A stretch of DNA of 64,000 nt from Cryobacterium psychrotolerans (GTDB lineage: Bacteria; Actinomycetota; Actinomycetes; Actinomycetales; Microbacteriaceae): the NCBI RefSeq assembly GCF_900101115.1, contig NZ_FNFU01000001.1, positions 1 through 64,000 on the forward strand, written 5' to 3'. Under the pieces are notes generated by a model. It worked only from the letters and a program-made list of their open reading frames with translations, was not told the DNA's origin and did not search any database. This document shows positions 29,504 to 38,007 of this stretch, piece by piece. The position numbers were made by a program, and so were the translations under genes. How positions within the stretch are numbered: position 1 is the first letter of the stretch; every line of letters begins with the position of its first letter.

Positions 29504-30430
29504 ATGGCTTCCCCTGTGCTCCCCACGCGCCCTGTGCCTTCGACGCGCCCTGTGCCGCCCGTGCCGCCGATGCCGCAGCCGACACCCCCGCCGCAGCCGG
29601 CGCCCCCGGGCGACCGCGACGCGCTGCCTGCTCACCTGCGGCGGGAGCAGATCCGTCGCCTCGTCGACGAGCGCGGCTTCGTGCGCGTGGCCGAGCTCCG
29701 GGAGGCGTTCGGCGTGTCCGGCGTGACGGCCCGGGCCGACCTCGACGTGCTGGTCGGCGAGGGTGCCGTGCAGCGCGTGCACGGCGGCGCTGTGCCCGCC
29801 CATGCCGCCGGAGGCGCCGGTCGCGCGGGCCGCCCGGAGCGCGAGTCGTCGTTCGAGGAGGCGCTCGCGTCGGCCGTGCTGCCCAAGCGCCAGATCGGCG
29901 AACTCGCCGCGTCGCTGGTGCGGAGCGGCCAGAGCGTGATCCTCGATGTGGGCACGACGACGCTGTCAATCGCCCGAGCACTGCGCGCCCGAGCCGACCT
30001 CACCGACGTCGTCATCATCACGAACGGGCTGAGCATCGCGCTCGAACTGGAGCCCGCCATCCCCAGGTTCTCGGTCATCGTCACCGGCGGATCCCTCCGC
30101 CCCCTGCAGCACTCCCTCGTCGAGCCGCTGGCGGCCACCGTGCTCGACCAGGTGCACGCCGACCTGGCCTTCATCGGCTGCAACGGCGTCGATCCCGAGC
30201 ACGGCGTGACGAACATCAACCTCCCCGAGGCGGCCGTCAAAACGCGGATGCTGGCCGCCACCGCCCGCGCGATCGTCGTCGCCGAGGGCGCCAAGCTCGG
30301 CCAGGTGCACCTGGGCCGGGTCGCACTTCTCTCCGCCTTCGACCTGCTGATCACGGATGCCGCGGCCGACCCGTCCACGCTGGAACTCATCCGCGAAACC
30401 GGGCTCGGCGTGCTGCAGCCGGAGCAGTAG
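29504..30430 (+). CDS. DeoR/GlpR-family transcriptional regulator
   Basis: 308 residues. After a Pro-rich N-terminus of about 45 residues comes the DeoR winged helix (LRREQIRRLVDERGFVRVAE, then LREAFGVSGVTARADLDVL and QRVHGGAV). The C-terminal sugar-phosphate sensor domain follows (VILDVGTTTLSIARAL, VIITNGLSIALEL, FIGCNGVDPEHGVTN and RAIVVAEGAKLGQVHLGRVA). Such proteins repress sugar catabolic genes and release on binding a phosphorylated sugar. Being divergent from galTK with an 85-bp shared gap, it is the likely galactose-gene repressor. The Pro-rich leader is unusual and the true start could be further in. Confidence 0.85.
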   Translation: MASPVLPTRPVPSTRPVPPVPPMPQPTPPPQPAPPGDRDALPAHLRREQIRRLVDERGFVRVAELREAFGVSGVTARADLDVLVGEGAVQRVHGGAVPAHAAGGAGRAGRPERESSFEEALASAVLPKRQIGELAASLVRSGQSVILDVGTTTLSIARALRARADLTDVVIITNGLSIALELEPAIPRFSVIVTGGSLRPLQHSLVEPLAATVLDQVHADLAFIGCNGVDPEHGVTNINLPEAAVKTRMLAATARAIVVAEGAKLGQVHLGRVALLSAFDLLITDAAADPSTLELIRETGLGVLQPEQ

Positions 30431-30463
30431 CGGGAGCAGTAGCAGTAGCAGTAGCAGTAGCTG
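30430..30463. repeat. CAGTAG hexamer repeat at a stop codon
   Basis: GAGCAGTAGCGGGAGCAGTA followed by more CAGTAG units. The first TAG is the stop of the DeoR-type gene, so expansion here would add only stop codons. Confidence 0.85.
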
Positions 30464-30486
30464 AGGGGCCGGGCCCGCGGGTCGCC

Positions 30487-30498
30487 TAGCATGATGCC
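30487..30498 (+). promoter_or_regulatory. -10 box of a leaderless promoter
   Basis: TAGCAT at 30487-30492 plus 6 nt precedes the ATG at 30499; no Shine-Dalgarno is present. Confidence 0.5.
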
Positions 30499-31350
30499 AT
30501 GAGCCTGCCTGCGCCCGATTCCCTGTCTGCGCCCGATTCCCCGCCGGCGTCCCTGTCTGCGCCCCTGCCCCTGCCCGACGCCTGGAGCCTGGCCGGGCGC
30601 ACCGCACTCGTCACCGGCGCGGGGAGCGCCTCCGGCATCGGCTTTGCTGCGGCCCGGATGCTCGGCGAACTCGGCGCACGCGTCGTCGTCACCGCCACCA
30701 CCAGCCGGGTGCACGAGCGCGCGGCCGAGCTCCGGGAACTCGGCGTGGACGCATCCGGAATCGTCTGCACCCTCGACTCCGAGGCCGGCGCCCGGATGCT
30801 TGCCGACGGGCTCGCCGAGGCGGGCCTCACGCCGACAATCCTCGTCAACAACGCGGGCATGGTCGCCGTCGGGGACGTCGAGATGGCGCACGGCGACATC
30901 CTGAGCAGTACCGCCGACTGGGAGCGCGGCCTCGCGATCAACCTGTCGACCGCCTTTCACGCCACCCGGGCGGTGATCGGCTTCATGCGCGCCGCCGGCT
31001 GGGGACGGGTCGTCACGGTGTCCAGCGTGAGCGGGCCGGTGATGGCCTCCCGCGGGGATGTCGCCTACGCGGCGGCGAAGGCCGGGCTGGCCGGGCTGAC
31101 CCGGGCGCTCGCCGTGGACGAGTCGCCGCGGGGCATCACGGCGAATGCGGTGGCGCCGGGCTGGATCGCCACCGGGTCGCAGCTTCCCAGCGAGGAGATC
31201 GAGGGCGGCCTGGTGCCGGCCGGGCGCAGCGGGACCGCGGCGGAGGTGGCATCCGTCATCGCCTGGCTCGCCTCGCCGGGCGCGTCGTACGTGACCGGGC
31301 AGACGGTCGTCGTCGACGGCGGCAACAGCGTGGCGGAGGAGCGGCGCTGA
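30499..31350 (+). CDS. short-chain dehydrogenase/reductase
   Basis: 283 residues. A low-complexity N-terminus (PDSLSAPDSPPASLSAP) of about 28 residues precedes a classical SDR fold: cofactor motif VTGAGSASGIGFAAARML, NNAG in ILVNNAGMVAVG, catalytic Ser in VTVSSVSGPVMA and YxxxK in VAYAAAKAGLAGLTRAL. The C-terminus VTGQTVVVDGGNSV is typical. It uses NAD(P)H for oxidation or reduction of an alcohol or ketone; the substrate is unknown. The nearby DeoR regulator and galactose genes hint at sugar metabolism but do not prove it. Confidence 0.85.
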   Translation: MSLPAPDSLSAPDSPPASLSAPLPLPDAWSLAGRTALVTGAGSASGIGFAAARMLGELGARVVVTATTSRVHERAAELRELGVDASGIVCTLDSEAGARMLADGLAEAGLTPTILVNNAGMVAVGDVEMAHGDILSSTADWERGLAINLSTAFHATRAVIGFMRAAGWGRVVTVSSVSGPVMASRGDVAYAAAKAGLAGLTRALAVDESPRGITANAVAPGWIATGSQLPSEEIEGGLVPAGRSGTAAEVASVIAWLASPGASYVTGQTVVVDGGNSVAEERR

Positions 31351-31379
31351 TCGGGGGGCTCAGAGTCAGAAGGCCTGGA

Positions 31380-31625
31380 TTAGTCGACGGTCCGGTCCGC
31401 GGTCGAGGGCTGGGGCGTGATCGGCGGAAACTGCGGCTCTCCCGTGAAGCCCTTGTCGGCGGCGGCGGAGGCCGCGCGGCGGCTCTTCACGAGCCAGTTG
31501 TGGTGGTCGCGCAGGCCCCGGCTGACCGCCACGCGCACGACTCCGTAGATGAGGAGCAGGGCTGCGCTTCCCGAGATGATCCAGGTCAGGAGCAGGTAGA
31601 GGGAGCTGATCGCGAGCGGGTCCAT
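31380..31625 (-). CDS. small single-pass membrane protein
   Basis: 81 residues from ATG 31625. One transmembrane segment (LYLLLTWIISGSAALLLIYG) near the N-terminus is followed by a basic cytoplasmic patch (RVAVSRGLRDHHNWLVKSRR) and a Pro-rich tail. This resembles the small actinobacterial phospholipase-D-nuclease-like or stress membrane proteins in layout only; I do not recognise the family. It lies 17 bp after the acylphosphatase stop on the same strand, probably in one operon. Confidence 0.6.
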   Translation of the reverse strand: MDPLAISSLYLLLTWIISGSAALLLIYGVVRVAVSRGLRDHHNWLVKSRRAASAAADKGFTGEPQFPPITPQPSTADRTVD

Positions 31626-31642
31626 GCCGAGGATTCTCGCAG

Positions 31643-31912
31643 TCAGTAGGCGATCGCGAAGGCGGCCTCGCCGAGCGGCGGGATGTCGGACACGTCGAGC
31701 GAGTCGACGATCGCCGACCGCGGCCCATGGGCGAGCCAGGTGAGCATCCGCGCAACGGCGGCCTCCGGCCCCTCGAACTCGAGTTCGACGGAGCCATCCG
31801 GTCGGTTGCGCACGTAACCGGCCAGGTTCAGGTGGGACGCCTCGGTGAGCGCGTAGTACCGGAACCCGACGCCCTGCACCTGGCCTCGCACGACGGCATG
31901 TTTGCGGATCAC
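31643..31912 (-). CDS. acylphosphatase
   Basis: 89 residues, the usual length. The two catalytic residues are visible: Arg in RGQVQGVGFRYYALTEA (the phosphate-binding loop GxVQGVGFR) and Asn in LAGYVRNRPDGSVELEFEG. The enzyme hydrolyses acyl phosphates in the cytoplasm. GTG at 31912 is the chosen start, with GGAGCAG upstream. Longer frames run into palindrome B2. Confidence 0.9.
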   Translation of the reverse strand: MIRKHAVVRGQVQGVGFRYYALTEASHLNLAGYVRNRPDGSVELEFEGPEAAVARMLTWLAHGPRSAIVDSLDVSDIPPLGEAAFAIAY

Positions 31913-31977
31913 AGGGATATTCTGCTCCGCCGGCCGCGCCGGCGCACCATCGGCTTCGATCGCCCGGATGCTCCGCC

Positions 31978-32047
31978 GACCTTGATCGTTCCGGTCGAGT
32001 TTGCCCGGTGCGCGGGGCAAACTCGACCGCAACGGTCAACCTCGGCG
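31978..32047. repeat. palindrome family B, copy 2
   Basis: Inner arms 31992-32006 and 32015-32029 (CGGTCGAGTTTGCCC) pair perfectly. It is in a divergent gap, upstream of genes on both sides, so termination cannot be its only role. Confidence 0.88.
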
Positions 32048-32093
32048 CAGGCTGGGCGCAAGGCGCAGTCGGGGGAGGCCGGCGGCGCGGGTG

Positions 32094-32106
32094 TATTTTG
32101 GGCCGC
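32094..32106 (+). promoter_or_regulatory. -10 box of a leaderless promoter
   Basis: TATTTT at 32094-32099 plus 7 nt precedes the ATG at 32107. Confidence 0.55.
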
Positions 32107-32460
32107 ATGAGCGGGTCGGACGACGTTGACGAGTACCTGACCGGCGTGCCGCTGGAGTTCCGCGGGGCGCTTCAGGAGCTCCGCGAGACCATCCAGCGGC
32201 TGGATCCTGAGGCCACCGAACGGATCAGCTACCGGATCCCGACGTTCTTCGACCATGGGATGCTGGTCGGCTTCGGCGCGCAATCGACGGGCTGCAGCTT
32301 CTACACGCTGCGCCCCGGGCTCGTCTCCTCCCTGGGCGAGGAGCTCGCCGGTTTCGACGCATCCGGCGGGACGATCCGGTTCACGCCGTCGCATCCGCTG
32401 CCGGAGTCGCTCGTGCGCACCATCGTGGCCAACCGGCTCGCCGACAACCGCAGCGCCTGA
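32107..32460 (+). CDS. DUF1801/YdhG-like protein
   Basis: 117 residues. The opening DVDEYLTGVPLEFRGALQEL, the motif ERISYRIPTFFDHGMLVGFG and the late TIRFTPSHPLPESLVRTIV match small DUF1801 proteins, some called iron chaperones (frataxin-like fold). The biochemical function here is unproven. It is probably expressed alone from a leaderless promoter. Confidence 0.8.
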   Translation: MSGSDDVDEYLTGVPLEFRGALQELRETIQRLDPEATERISYRIPTFFDHGMLVGFGAQSTGCSFYTLRPGLVSSLGEELAGFDASGGTIRFTPSHPLPESLVRTIVANRLADNRSA

Positions 32461-32504
32461 CGCGGCCCTGCCCGGCGAGACGCGCCGCCGCGCCGGGTGA
32501 CGCG

Positions 32505-32625
32505 CCGCACGCGCCGCCCCTCTTGACGCGCTGCACGCGCCGCACGCGCCGCACGCGCCGCACGCGCCGCCGCGCCTCGGGGCTTCTCCGGGCGGGCGCA
32601 GGGGCTTCTCCGGGCCCGCGCAGGG
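32505..32625. repeat. CACGCGCCG 9-bp tandem repeat and GGGGCTTCTCCGGGC repeat
   Basis: About five 9-bp units at 32531-32572, then two near-identical 22-23 bp units at 32579-32625. The region lies between DUF1801 and rraA and shows no coding signal. Confidence 0.8.
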
Positions 32626-32681
32626 TCGCTCCTCCGGGTCGCTACTCTGGGGGGACACCGCACAAGCTCCCGGGGGACACC

Positions 32682-33149
32682 ATGACACTGCTGACAGCCG
32701 ACCTGTACGACGAGCGTGGCGAAGACCTGCAATCCGTGGCGGTGCAGTTCCAGTCGGTCGGTGGCAACGCCCGCTTCAGCGGGCCGATCCGCACAGTCAG
32801 CTGCTTCGAGGACAACGCGCTGGTCAAGGCAGTCCTGGCGCGGCCGGGCGCCGGCGCCGTGCTCGTCGTGGACGGCGGCGGATCGCTGCAGACGGCGCTG
32901 ATGGGCGACATGATCGCGGAGTCCGCGGTCGCCAACGGCTGGGCGGGCGTGATCATCAACGGCGCCATCCGGGACCGGGTCGCGATCGGCGCGCTCGCGC
33001 TCGGGGTCAAGGCCCTGGGGAGCAACCCGCGCAAGAGCAACAAGACCGGCAAAGGCAGCGCGGATGTCGTCGTCGAGTTCGCCGGGGTACTGTTCCGCCC
33101 CGGACGCATGGTCTACTGCGACGAGGACGGCATCCTCGTCGAACGCTAG
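32682..33149 (+). CDS. rraA: RraA-like regulator / aldolase-fold protein
   Basis: 155 residues, the length of RraA. Conserved parts include VLVVDGGGSLQTALMGDMIA and WAGVIINGAIRDRVAIGAL; the second carries the Arg-Asp pair used for metal/pyruvate binding in related aldolases. E. coli RraA inhibits RNase E, and homologues elsewhere act as 4-hydroxy-4-methyl-2-oxoglutarate aldolases. Which applies here is open. It is a single gene, convergent with the alcohol dehydrogenase across a repeat-rich gap. Confidence 0.85.
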   Translation: MTLLTADLYDERGEDLQSVAVQFQSVGGNARFSGPIRTVSCFEDNALVKAVLARPGAGAVLVVDGGGSLQTALMGDMIAESAVANGWAGVIINGAIRDRVAIGALALGVKALGSNPRKSNKTGKGSADVVVEFAGVLFRPGRMVYCDEDGILVER

Positions 33150-33167
33150 GCAAGTCTCGCCCAGCCC

Positions 33168-33239
33168 GCCGAGAATCGCCGTTCGCGCCGAGAATCGCCG
33201 CTGGAACGGCGATTGTGGGCGCGAACGGCGATTCTCGGC
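33168..33239. repeat. palindrome family E, nested hairpins
   Basis: Outer arms 33168-33189 and 33218-33239 pair perfectly (22 bp, GCCGAGAATCGCCGTTCGCG). Inside, AATCGCCG (33193-33200) pairs with CGGCGATT (33207-33214), so the core motif appears four times in alternating orientation. Confidence 0.88.
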
Positions 33240-33305
33240 GCCGAAGCGGCAGCGGCCAACCACTGCAGCGCCCCGGAGTCCGGGCCTCAGTCGACCCGCG
33301 GGTAT

Positions 33306-33447
33306 GTGGCCAACTCAGGAGAATCCTGATCACCGACTCGCCCCTCCGCGGAAAATCGGGGCACGGGGGCAGTTGCCGCTGGATTCTCCTGAGTTAGCCA
33401 CACACACGTGAGTTAGCCACACACACGGGAGTTAGCCACACACACGG
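33306..33447. repeat. palindrome family D, copy 2, with triplicated right arm
   Basis: Arms 33306-33326 and 33381-33401 pair at 20 of 21 positions. The end of the right arm is then part of a 19-bp tandem (GAGTTAGCCACACACACGG) at 33391, 33410 and 33429. The centre shares CTCCGCGGAAA with copy 1. Confidence 0.88.
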
Positions 33448-33544
33448 GGGCGGCCGCAGATGGCCGTGGCCGCGCGGCCGGGGGCGGCGCCGTCCGGGGT
33501 GACTCGCCACCGGGCAGCGCCGCTCGCGCCTGTCACCGAGCGGG

Positions 33545-34615
33545 TCAGTACGTGATGACGACCCGGCCGTCGATCTTGCCGAGCTTCATCTCGTCGAAGA
33601 CCGTGTTGATCTCGTCGAGGCTGCGAGTGGACACCGTGGGGTGGATCTCGCCGCGGGCGTAGAACTCGAGCGCCTCCTCCATGTCCTGCCGGGTGCCCAC
33701 GATCGAGCCGCGCACGGTGAGTCCCTTGAGCACGATCTCGAAGATCGGTGCGGGGAAGTCTCCCGGCGGCAATCCGTTGAAGACGATGGTCCCCCCGCGG
33801 CGAGCCATCCCGATCGCCTGGCCGAACGCCTTCGGGTGCACCGCGGTCACGAGCACGCCGTGGGCGCCGCCGGTCACCCGCTGGATGACCTCGACCGGGT
33901 TCTCGTCCATCGCGTTGACGGTCAGTTCGGCGCCGTGCTTGCGGGCGAGGGCGAGCTTGTCGTCGGCGACATCCACTGCGACGACGCGCAGGCCCATGGC
34001 CTTGGCGTATTGCACGGCGATGTGGCCGAGGCCGCCGATGCCGGAGATGACGACCCACTGACCGGGCCTGGCCTCGGTCATCTTCAGGCCCTTGTAGACG
34101 GTGACGCCGGCGCAGAGCACCGGCGCGATCTCGACCAGGTCGGAGCCTGCGGGGATCTTCACGGCGAACCGCGAGTCGACGAGCATGTACTGGCCGAAGG
34201 ATCCGTCGACGCTGTAGCCGCCGTTCTTCTGCTGCTCGCACAGCGTCTCCCAGCCGGTGCGGCAGTATTGGCAGCTGCCGCAGGCCGACCAGAGCCAGGC
34301 ATTGCCGACGAGTTCGCCGACGGTGAGGCTGGTGACGCCCGCACCGAGGGCGACGACGGTGCCGACGCCTTCATGGCCCGGGATGAGCGGCAGGCTCGGC
34401 TTGACCGGCCAGTCGCCTTCGGCGGCGTGCAGGTCGGTGTGGCAGACGCCGCTCGAGATGAGCTTGACGAGCGCCTGGCCCGGGCCCGGCGTGGGCACCG
34501 GGACTTCTTCGACGGTGAGGTGCTGGCCGAAGGTCGAGACGACGGCGGCGTGCATCGTGGCAGCCGTTACATCGGCGCCGGCTTCGTCGTGCATGGTCGT
34601 TTCAATCAATGTCAT
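33545..34615 (-). CDS. zinc-dependent alcohol dehydrogenase, AdhP-like
   Basis: 356 residues. Catalytic zinc ligands are visible in SSGVCHTDLHAAEGDWP and PLIPGHEGVG. The structural-zinc Cys cluster is CGSCQYCRTGWETLC. The NAD fold is WVVISGIGGLGHIAVQYAKA. The overall sequence is typical of propanol-preferring/ethanol dehydrogenases that interconvert short alcohols and aldehydes in the cytoplasm. AGGGAG lies 6-7 nt before the ATG at 34615. It is divergent from the CoA transferase. Confidence 0.9.
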   Translation of the reverse strand: MTLIETTMHDEAGADVTAATMHAAVVSTFGQHLTVEEVPVPTPGPGQALVKLISSGVCHTDLHAAEGDWPVKPSLPLIPGHEGVGTVVALGAGVTSLTVGELVGNAWLWSACGSCQYCRTGWETLCEQQKNGGYSVDGSFGQYMLVDSRFAVKIPAGSDLVEIAPVLCAGVTVYKGLKMTEARPGQWVVISGIGGLGHIAVQYAKAMGLRVVAVDVADDKLALARKHGAELTVNAMDENPVEVIQRVTGGAHGVLVTAVHPKAFGQAIGMARRGGTIVFNGLPPGDFPAPIFEIVLKGLTVRGSIVGTRQDMEEALEFYARGEIHPTVSTRSLDEINTVFDEMKLGKIDGRVVITY

Positions 34616-34725
34616 GGTAAAACTCCCTAGATCGAACGTCTTCGTCCGTGGTCCCGACGCTAGGCGGCGCAACGTTGCGGCCGCGTTGCGGGAGCTTGCG
34701 GGCCGGGCAAGCCCGCAGACTTTGG

Positions 34726-34788
34726 CACCTGCGGTCGAGATTGCCCGGTGCGCGCGGCCAACTCGACCGGAACAGGCAATCTCGACGC
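34726..34788. repeat. palindrome family B, copy 3
   Basis: Inner arms CGGTCGAGATTGCC (34732-34745) and GGCCAACTCGACCG (34756-34769) pair with two mismatches; CGGAACAGG and ATCTCGACGC follow as in other B copies. Confidence 0.8.
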
Positions 34789-34858
34789 ATCCGTGCATCC
34801 GTGCGTCCGTGCGTCCGTGCGTCCGTGCGTCCGTGCATCCGTGCATCCGCGCATCGGC
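34787..34858. repeat. 8-bp tandem repeat GCGTCCGT/GCATCCGT, 9 copies
   Basis: Nine octamers directly abutting palindrome B3: two GCATCCGT, four GCGTCCGT, then GCATCCGT and two diverged units. The length is unstable-looking and lies upstream of the CoA transferase promoter. Confidence 0.92.
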
Positions 34859-35006
34859 GGGCACGCTGCCCAGTCTGTGGATGATCCATCCAATGAGCCG
34901 GTGCGGCCGGGCCGCTAGATTCGACAGCAAGCAGTTAACCAGGGTCACCCGCGGCAGGGCAACCGCGCGGGTCCGGCCCGCCGCGCCACCAGTGAACGGA
35001 ACTTCA

Positions 35007-36215
35007 GTGCAGAAGCAGATGGACAACAGCGCCGGCGACCTCTCCCGGCCGCTCGAGGGAATCCTGGTCGCCGACTTCTCGCGGATCCTCGCCGGCCCGC
35101 TCGCCACCGTCACGCTGGCCGACCTGGGCGCGCGGGTGATCAAGGTCGAGCGTCCGGGCACCGGCGACGACACGCGCGGCTGGGGTCCTCCGTACTCCGC
35201 CACCGGGGCCACCTACTTCGAGGGGATTAACCGCAACAAGGAGTCGATCTGCCTCGACCTTACGGATGCCGCCGACCTCAAGCTGGCCCGGGCGCTCGCG
35301 CTCAAGGCCGACGTGCTCGTCGAGAACTTCAAGCCCGGCGGGATGGAGAAGCTCGGGCTGGGCTACGACGCGCTCCGGCAGGAGAACCCGGGGCTGGTTT
35401 ACGCCTCGATCACCGGATTCGGCAGCGCCGGGGGAGCGGACCTGCTCGGCTACGACTTCCTGGTGCAGGCCCTCGGCGGCCTGATGAGCATCACCGGCGA
35501 GGCCGACGGCGATCCGATGAAGGTGGGCGTCGCCCTCGTCGACGTGCTGACCGCGAAGGACACCGCGATCGGCATCCTCGCCGCACTGACCGCCCGAGCG
35601 GCGACGGGCCGGGGCGCGCGGCTGGAACTGAACCTGCTCTCGAGCCTGCAGGGCGCTCTCGCGAACCAGGCGCAGGCCTACCTCGGGGCCGGCGTCATCC
35701 CGACACGCATGGGCAACGCGCATCCGTCGATCGTGCCCTACCAGCTGCTGGATTGCGCGGACGGTCCGCTGGCCGTGGCCTGCGGCAATGACGGCCAGTT
35801 CGCGCGGCTCGCCCGGGTCCTGGGCGTGGAGACGCTGGCTTCGGATGAACGCTTCGCGACCAACAGCGCCCGGGTGAGCAACCGGACCGAACTCATCGAC
35901 ATCCTGCACGGGCGTCTGGCCGGGGCATCGGCGCACTCCTGGGAGCTCCGGCTCACCGAAGCCGACGTGCCGGCCGGGCGCGTGGCCACCATCGGCGAGG
36001 GGATCGCGCTCGCCGAGAGCCTCGGCCTGGCGCCGACCATCGACGTGCAGGATGCCTCCGGCCGGGCCGTGGGACGCCAGATCCGGCACCCGGTCAGCTG
36101 GACCCCGCCGCTCGCGCCACGGACGGCCGCCCCGCCCGCCCTGGGTGAGCACGGCGACGCGATCCGCGCCTGGCTGACTTCCAATCCCTCGCGAAACCGC
36201 AGTTGTGCGCGTTAA
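35007..36215 (+). CDS. type III (CaiB/BaiF) CoA transferase
   Basis: About 402 residues from GTG 35007 (ATG 35019 also in frame). Family motifs: LVADFSRILAGPLATVTLAD, LGARVIKVERPGTGDDTRGW, FEGINRNKESICLDL and ADVLVENFKPGGMEKLGLGY; the nucleophilic Asp is expected near LLGYDFLVQALGG. It moves CoA between carboxylic acids. Beside a GabT-like transaminase, an aldehyde dehydrogenase and a glutaryl-CoA-type dehydrogenase it is a good candidate for glutarate activation, like SUGCT. The final residues NPSRNRSCAR and the stop codon come from palindrome C2. Confidence 0.85.
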   Translation: MQKQMDNSAGDLSRPLEGILVADFSRILAGPLATVTLADLGARVIKVERPGTGDDTRGWGPPYSATGATYFEGINRNKESICLDLTDAADLKLARALALKADVLVENFKPGGMEKLGLGYDALRQENPGLVYASITGFGSAGGADLLGYDFLVQALGGLMSITGEADGDPMKVGVALVDVLTAKDTAIGILAALTARAATGRGARLELNLLSSLQGALANQAQAYLGAGVIPTRMGNAHPSIVPYQLLDCADGPLAVACGNDGQFARLARVLGVETLASDERFATNSARVSNRTELIDILHGRLAGASAHSWELRLTEADVPAGRVATIGEGIALAESLGLAPTIDVQDASGRAVGRQIRHPVSWTPPLAPRTAAPPALGEHGDAIRAWLTSNPSRNRSCAR

Positions 36216-36250
36216 AACGCCTGTTTAGCGCGCACAACTGCGGTTTCGCG
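36190..36250. repeat. palindrome family C, copy 2
   Basis: Arms 36190-36211 and 36229-36250 pair perfectly (22 bp). The CoA transferase stop codon TAA (36213-36215) lies in the loop, so the left arm is translated. Confidence 0.9.
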
Positions 36251-36260
36251 GGAGGGGAGG

Positions 36261-37976
36261 TCAGCCGCGCAGGGCGAGCCAGAGGTTCGCCGCGACATCG
36301 GGATCGTCCAGGTCGGCCTCGATGAGTTTGGACGCGATCCCGATCCGGTGCCGGAGCGAGTTGCGGTGCACCCCGAGTTCGCGCGCCGTCGGCTCCCACT
36401 GGCCCCGGTGCCGCAGGTAGCAGCGCACCGTCTGCACGAGGTCGGCCCGGGAGTAGCTTCGCAAGGCGTCGACCCAGTCGTCCGCCTGCGGGTCGAGGAG
36501 GCCGTCCACCACGGCGAGCTGCCCCGCGGCCACGCGCCGACAGGCGCGGCCCACCTCCGTGACGCTGCCGGAGACCTGGCCCAGGAGCAACGGGCCGCTC
36601 AGCGCGGCCGCCAGCCCGCCGGCAGGTCCGGCCGCCAGTCCGCCGGCCCGTCCGCCCGCTTGCCCGCCCGCTTGTGCCGCCGCCGGTCCGGCCGCTTGCC
36701 CCGCCGCCGGTCCGGCCGCTTGCCCCGCCGCCGGTCCGCCAGCAGGCTCGGCAGCCAGCCAGCCAGGCGAGCCGACAGAGGGCCCGGCACCTGCTCCGCC
36801 GGCCGGCACCCCCGCGGGCTCCGAGCCCACCCACCTGTCGCCGCTCGCTTCGCCGCCCGGTTCCTCGCTCGCCCCGGCGCCGGTCTCCGCCAGGATTACG
36901 TAGGTCAAGCCGTCCAGCGTGCAGCGCAGGCCCGAACGACGGATGCTCCGCCGCAGCCGCGCCGCCGCCCCGGCCGGCGCCATCGCCGCAACCCGGTCGG
37001 CCAGCTCGGCGTTGCCCAGGAGCTCGACCTGCCCGCCGCGCACGGCCAGGAGCCGCACCCGTTCCGCGAGCGCGGGGATGCCCAGTTCGTCGGCCGCGAG
37101 GCGAGCGGCATCCGCGTACCCGTGCAGGATCAGGGATGCCGCGGTGCCGCCCAGGACCGCGTCGGCCCGGCGCCGGTCCCAGTGCTGCTGCGCGGTGACC
37201 GAGAGCAGCATGCAGCCGGTCAGCATGAGTTGCCGATCCGCCGCGCGCAGCGCCCGCCCGGCTCCGACCGCGAGGAATCCCGCCGTTTTCTCGTCGGCGA
37301 TGATCGAGTATTCGACGACGTCAGTCCCGTGCAGGGGGAACGTCGCCGAGGAGTGCGTGCCGGCCAGGCCGAGCCGCGCGGTCTCCTCGCGCAGTTGCGG
37401 CAGCAGGCGGGCCTCGGCCAGGGGCCAGATCGTCTCGGCGGTCCCGTCGGCGGGCACATAGGCGGCCCAGCCGCCCAGGGCTTCGGCCAGGGCCTTGACG
37501 ACCGAGGCGACCGCCCCCGGGCGCGTGGCCGCGCGGGCGAGCGAGGTCTGCCGGCTCAGGCTCGCGGTGAGATCGGCCTGCTCCGCCTTGCCGACGAGGT
37601 CCCAATAGGCCCGCGACACGTGCATGAACGGGGTTCGTTCCGGAACGATGAGCAGGGCCAGCCCGGCCTCGCGGCAGGCGGCATCCAGTTCGGCCGGGAC
37701 CTCGTCGGTCCCCGCGCCGAGCCCCAGGCCGAGCGCGGCAACGCCCCGGTCGACGAGGCGCTGCACGTACCGGCCGGCCCCGTCGGCGCCGCCCGAAAAC
37801 GGGATGCCGGTGGTCAGCAGCAGCTCCCCGCCACCGAGGTACGGGGTCGGATCGTCGAGCTCGGAGATGTGCACGCCGGTCAGTCCCTGCCGGGCCACAT
37901 GGCCGCCGTCGTGCGGCAGGAGATCCGATCCGAGCTGTTCGCACAGCCGGGCGAGGCTGATCCGCACCATAGTCAT
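36261..37976 (-). CDS. PucR-family transcriptional regulator
   Basis: 571 residues. The N-terminal PucR sensor domain (about 15-140: GVHISELDDPTPYLGGGELL, LTTGIPF and LGLGLGAGTDEVP) is followed by a variable middle. The C-terminal helix-turn-helix is LVQTVRCYLRHRGQWEPTAR with ELGVHRNSLRHRIGIASKLI. PucR proteins usually activate catabolic genes for nitrogenous compounds. An Ala/Gly/Pro-rich insertion of about 75 residues near 400-475 (repeats of AAGQAAGP) breaks the usual domain. It lies between the CoA transferase (convergent) and the divergent aminotransferase operon, so it is their likely regulator. Confidence 0.85.
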   Translation of the reverse strand: MTMVRISLARLCEQLGSDLLPHDGGHVARQGLTGVHISELDDPTPYLGGGELLLTTGIPFSGGADGAGRYVQRLVDRGVAALGLGLGAGTDEVPAELDAACREAGLALLIVPERTPFMHVSRAYWDLVGKAEQADLTASLSRQTSLARAATRPGAVASVVKALAEALGGWAAYVPADGTAETIWPLAEARLLPQLREETARLGLAGTHSSATFPLHGTDVVEYSIIADEKTAGFLAVGAGRALRAADRQLMLTGCMLLSVTAQQHWDRRRADAVLGGTAASLILHGYADAARLAADELGIPALAERVRLLAVRGGQVELLGNAELADRVAAMAPAGAAARLRRSIRRSGLRCTLDGLTYVILAETGAGASEEPGGEASGDRWVGSEPAGVPAGGAGAGPSVGSPGWLAAEPAGGPAAGQAAGPAAGQAAGPAAAQAGGQAGGRAGGLAAGPAGGLAAALSGPLLLGQVSGSVTEVGRACRRVAAGQLAVVDGLLDPQADDWVDALRSYSRADLVQTVRCYLRHRGQWEPTARELGVHRNSLRHRIGIASKLIEADLDDPDVAANLWLALRG

Positions 37977-38007
37977 CCTGTTCAGATCGAGCGGCCGGGG
38001 CAATGAC

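Larger units (their letters stand above)
33150..33544. other. 395-bp convergent intergenic region
   Basis: It is filled by palindrome E1, palindrome D2 and a triplicated D arm, then GC-rich sequence. No gene was found. Confidence 0.7.
34616..35006. other. 391-bp divergent intergenic region
   Basis: It contains a GC-rich stem (GCTTGCGGGCCGGGCAAGC, 34694-34712), palindrome B3, the octamer tandem repeat, and a TAGATT -10 candidate (34916-34921) for the CoA transferase. No gene was seen. Confidence 0.65.

Noticed and set aside
36348..38006. 552-codon plus-strand frame opposite the PucR gene
   Set aside because: No domain, Arg/Pro/Gly-rich; the minus-strand PucR protein has clear sensor and HTH motifs.
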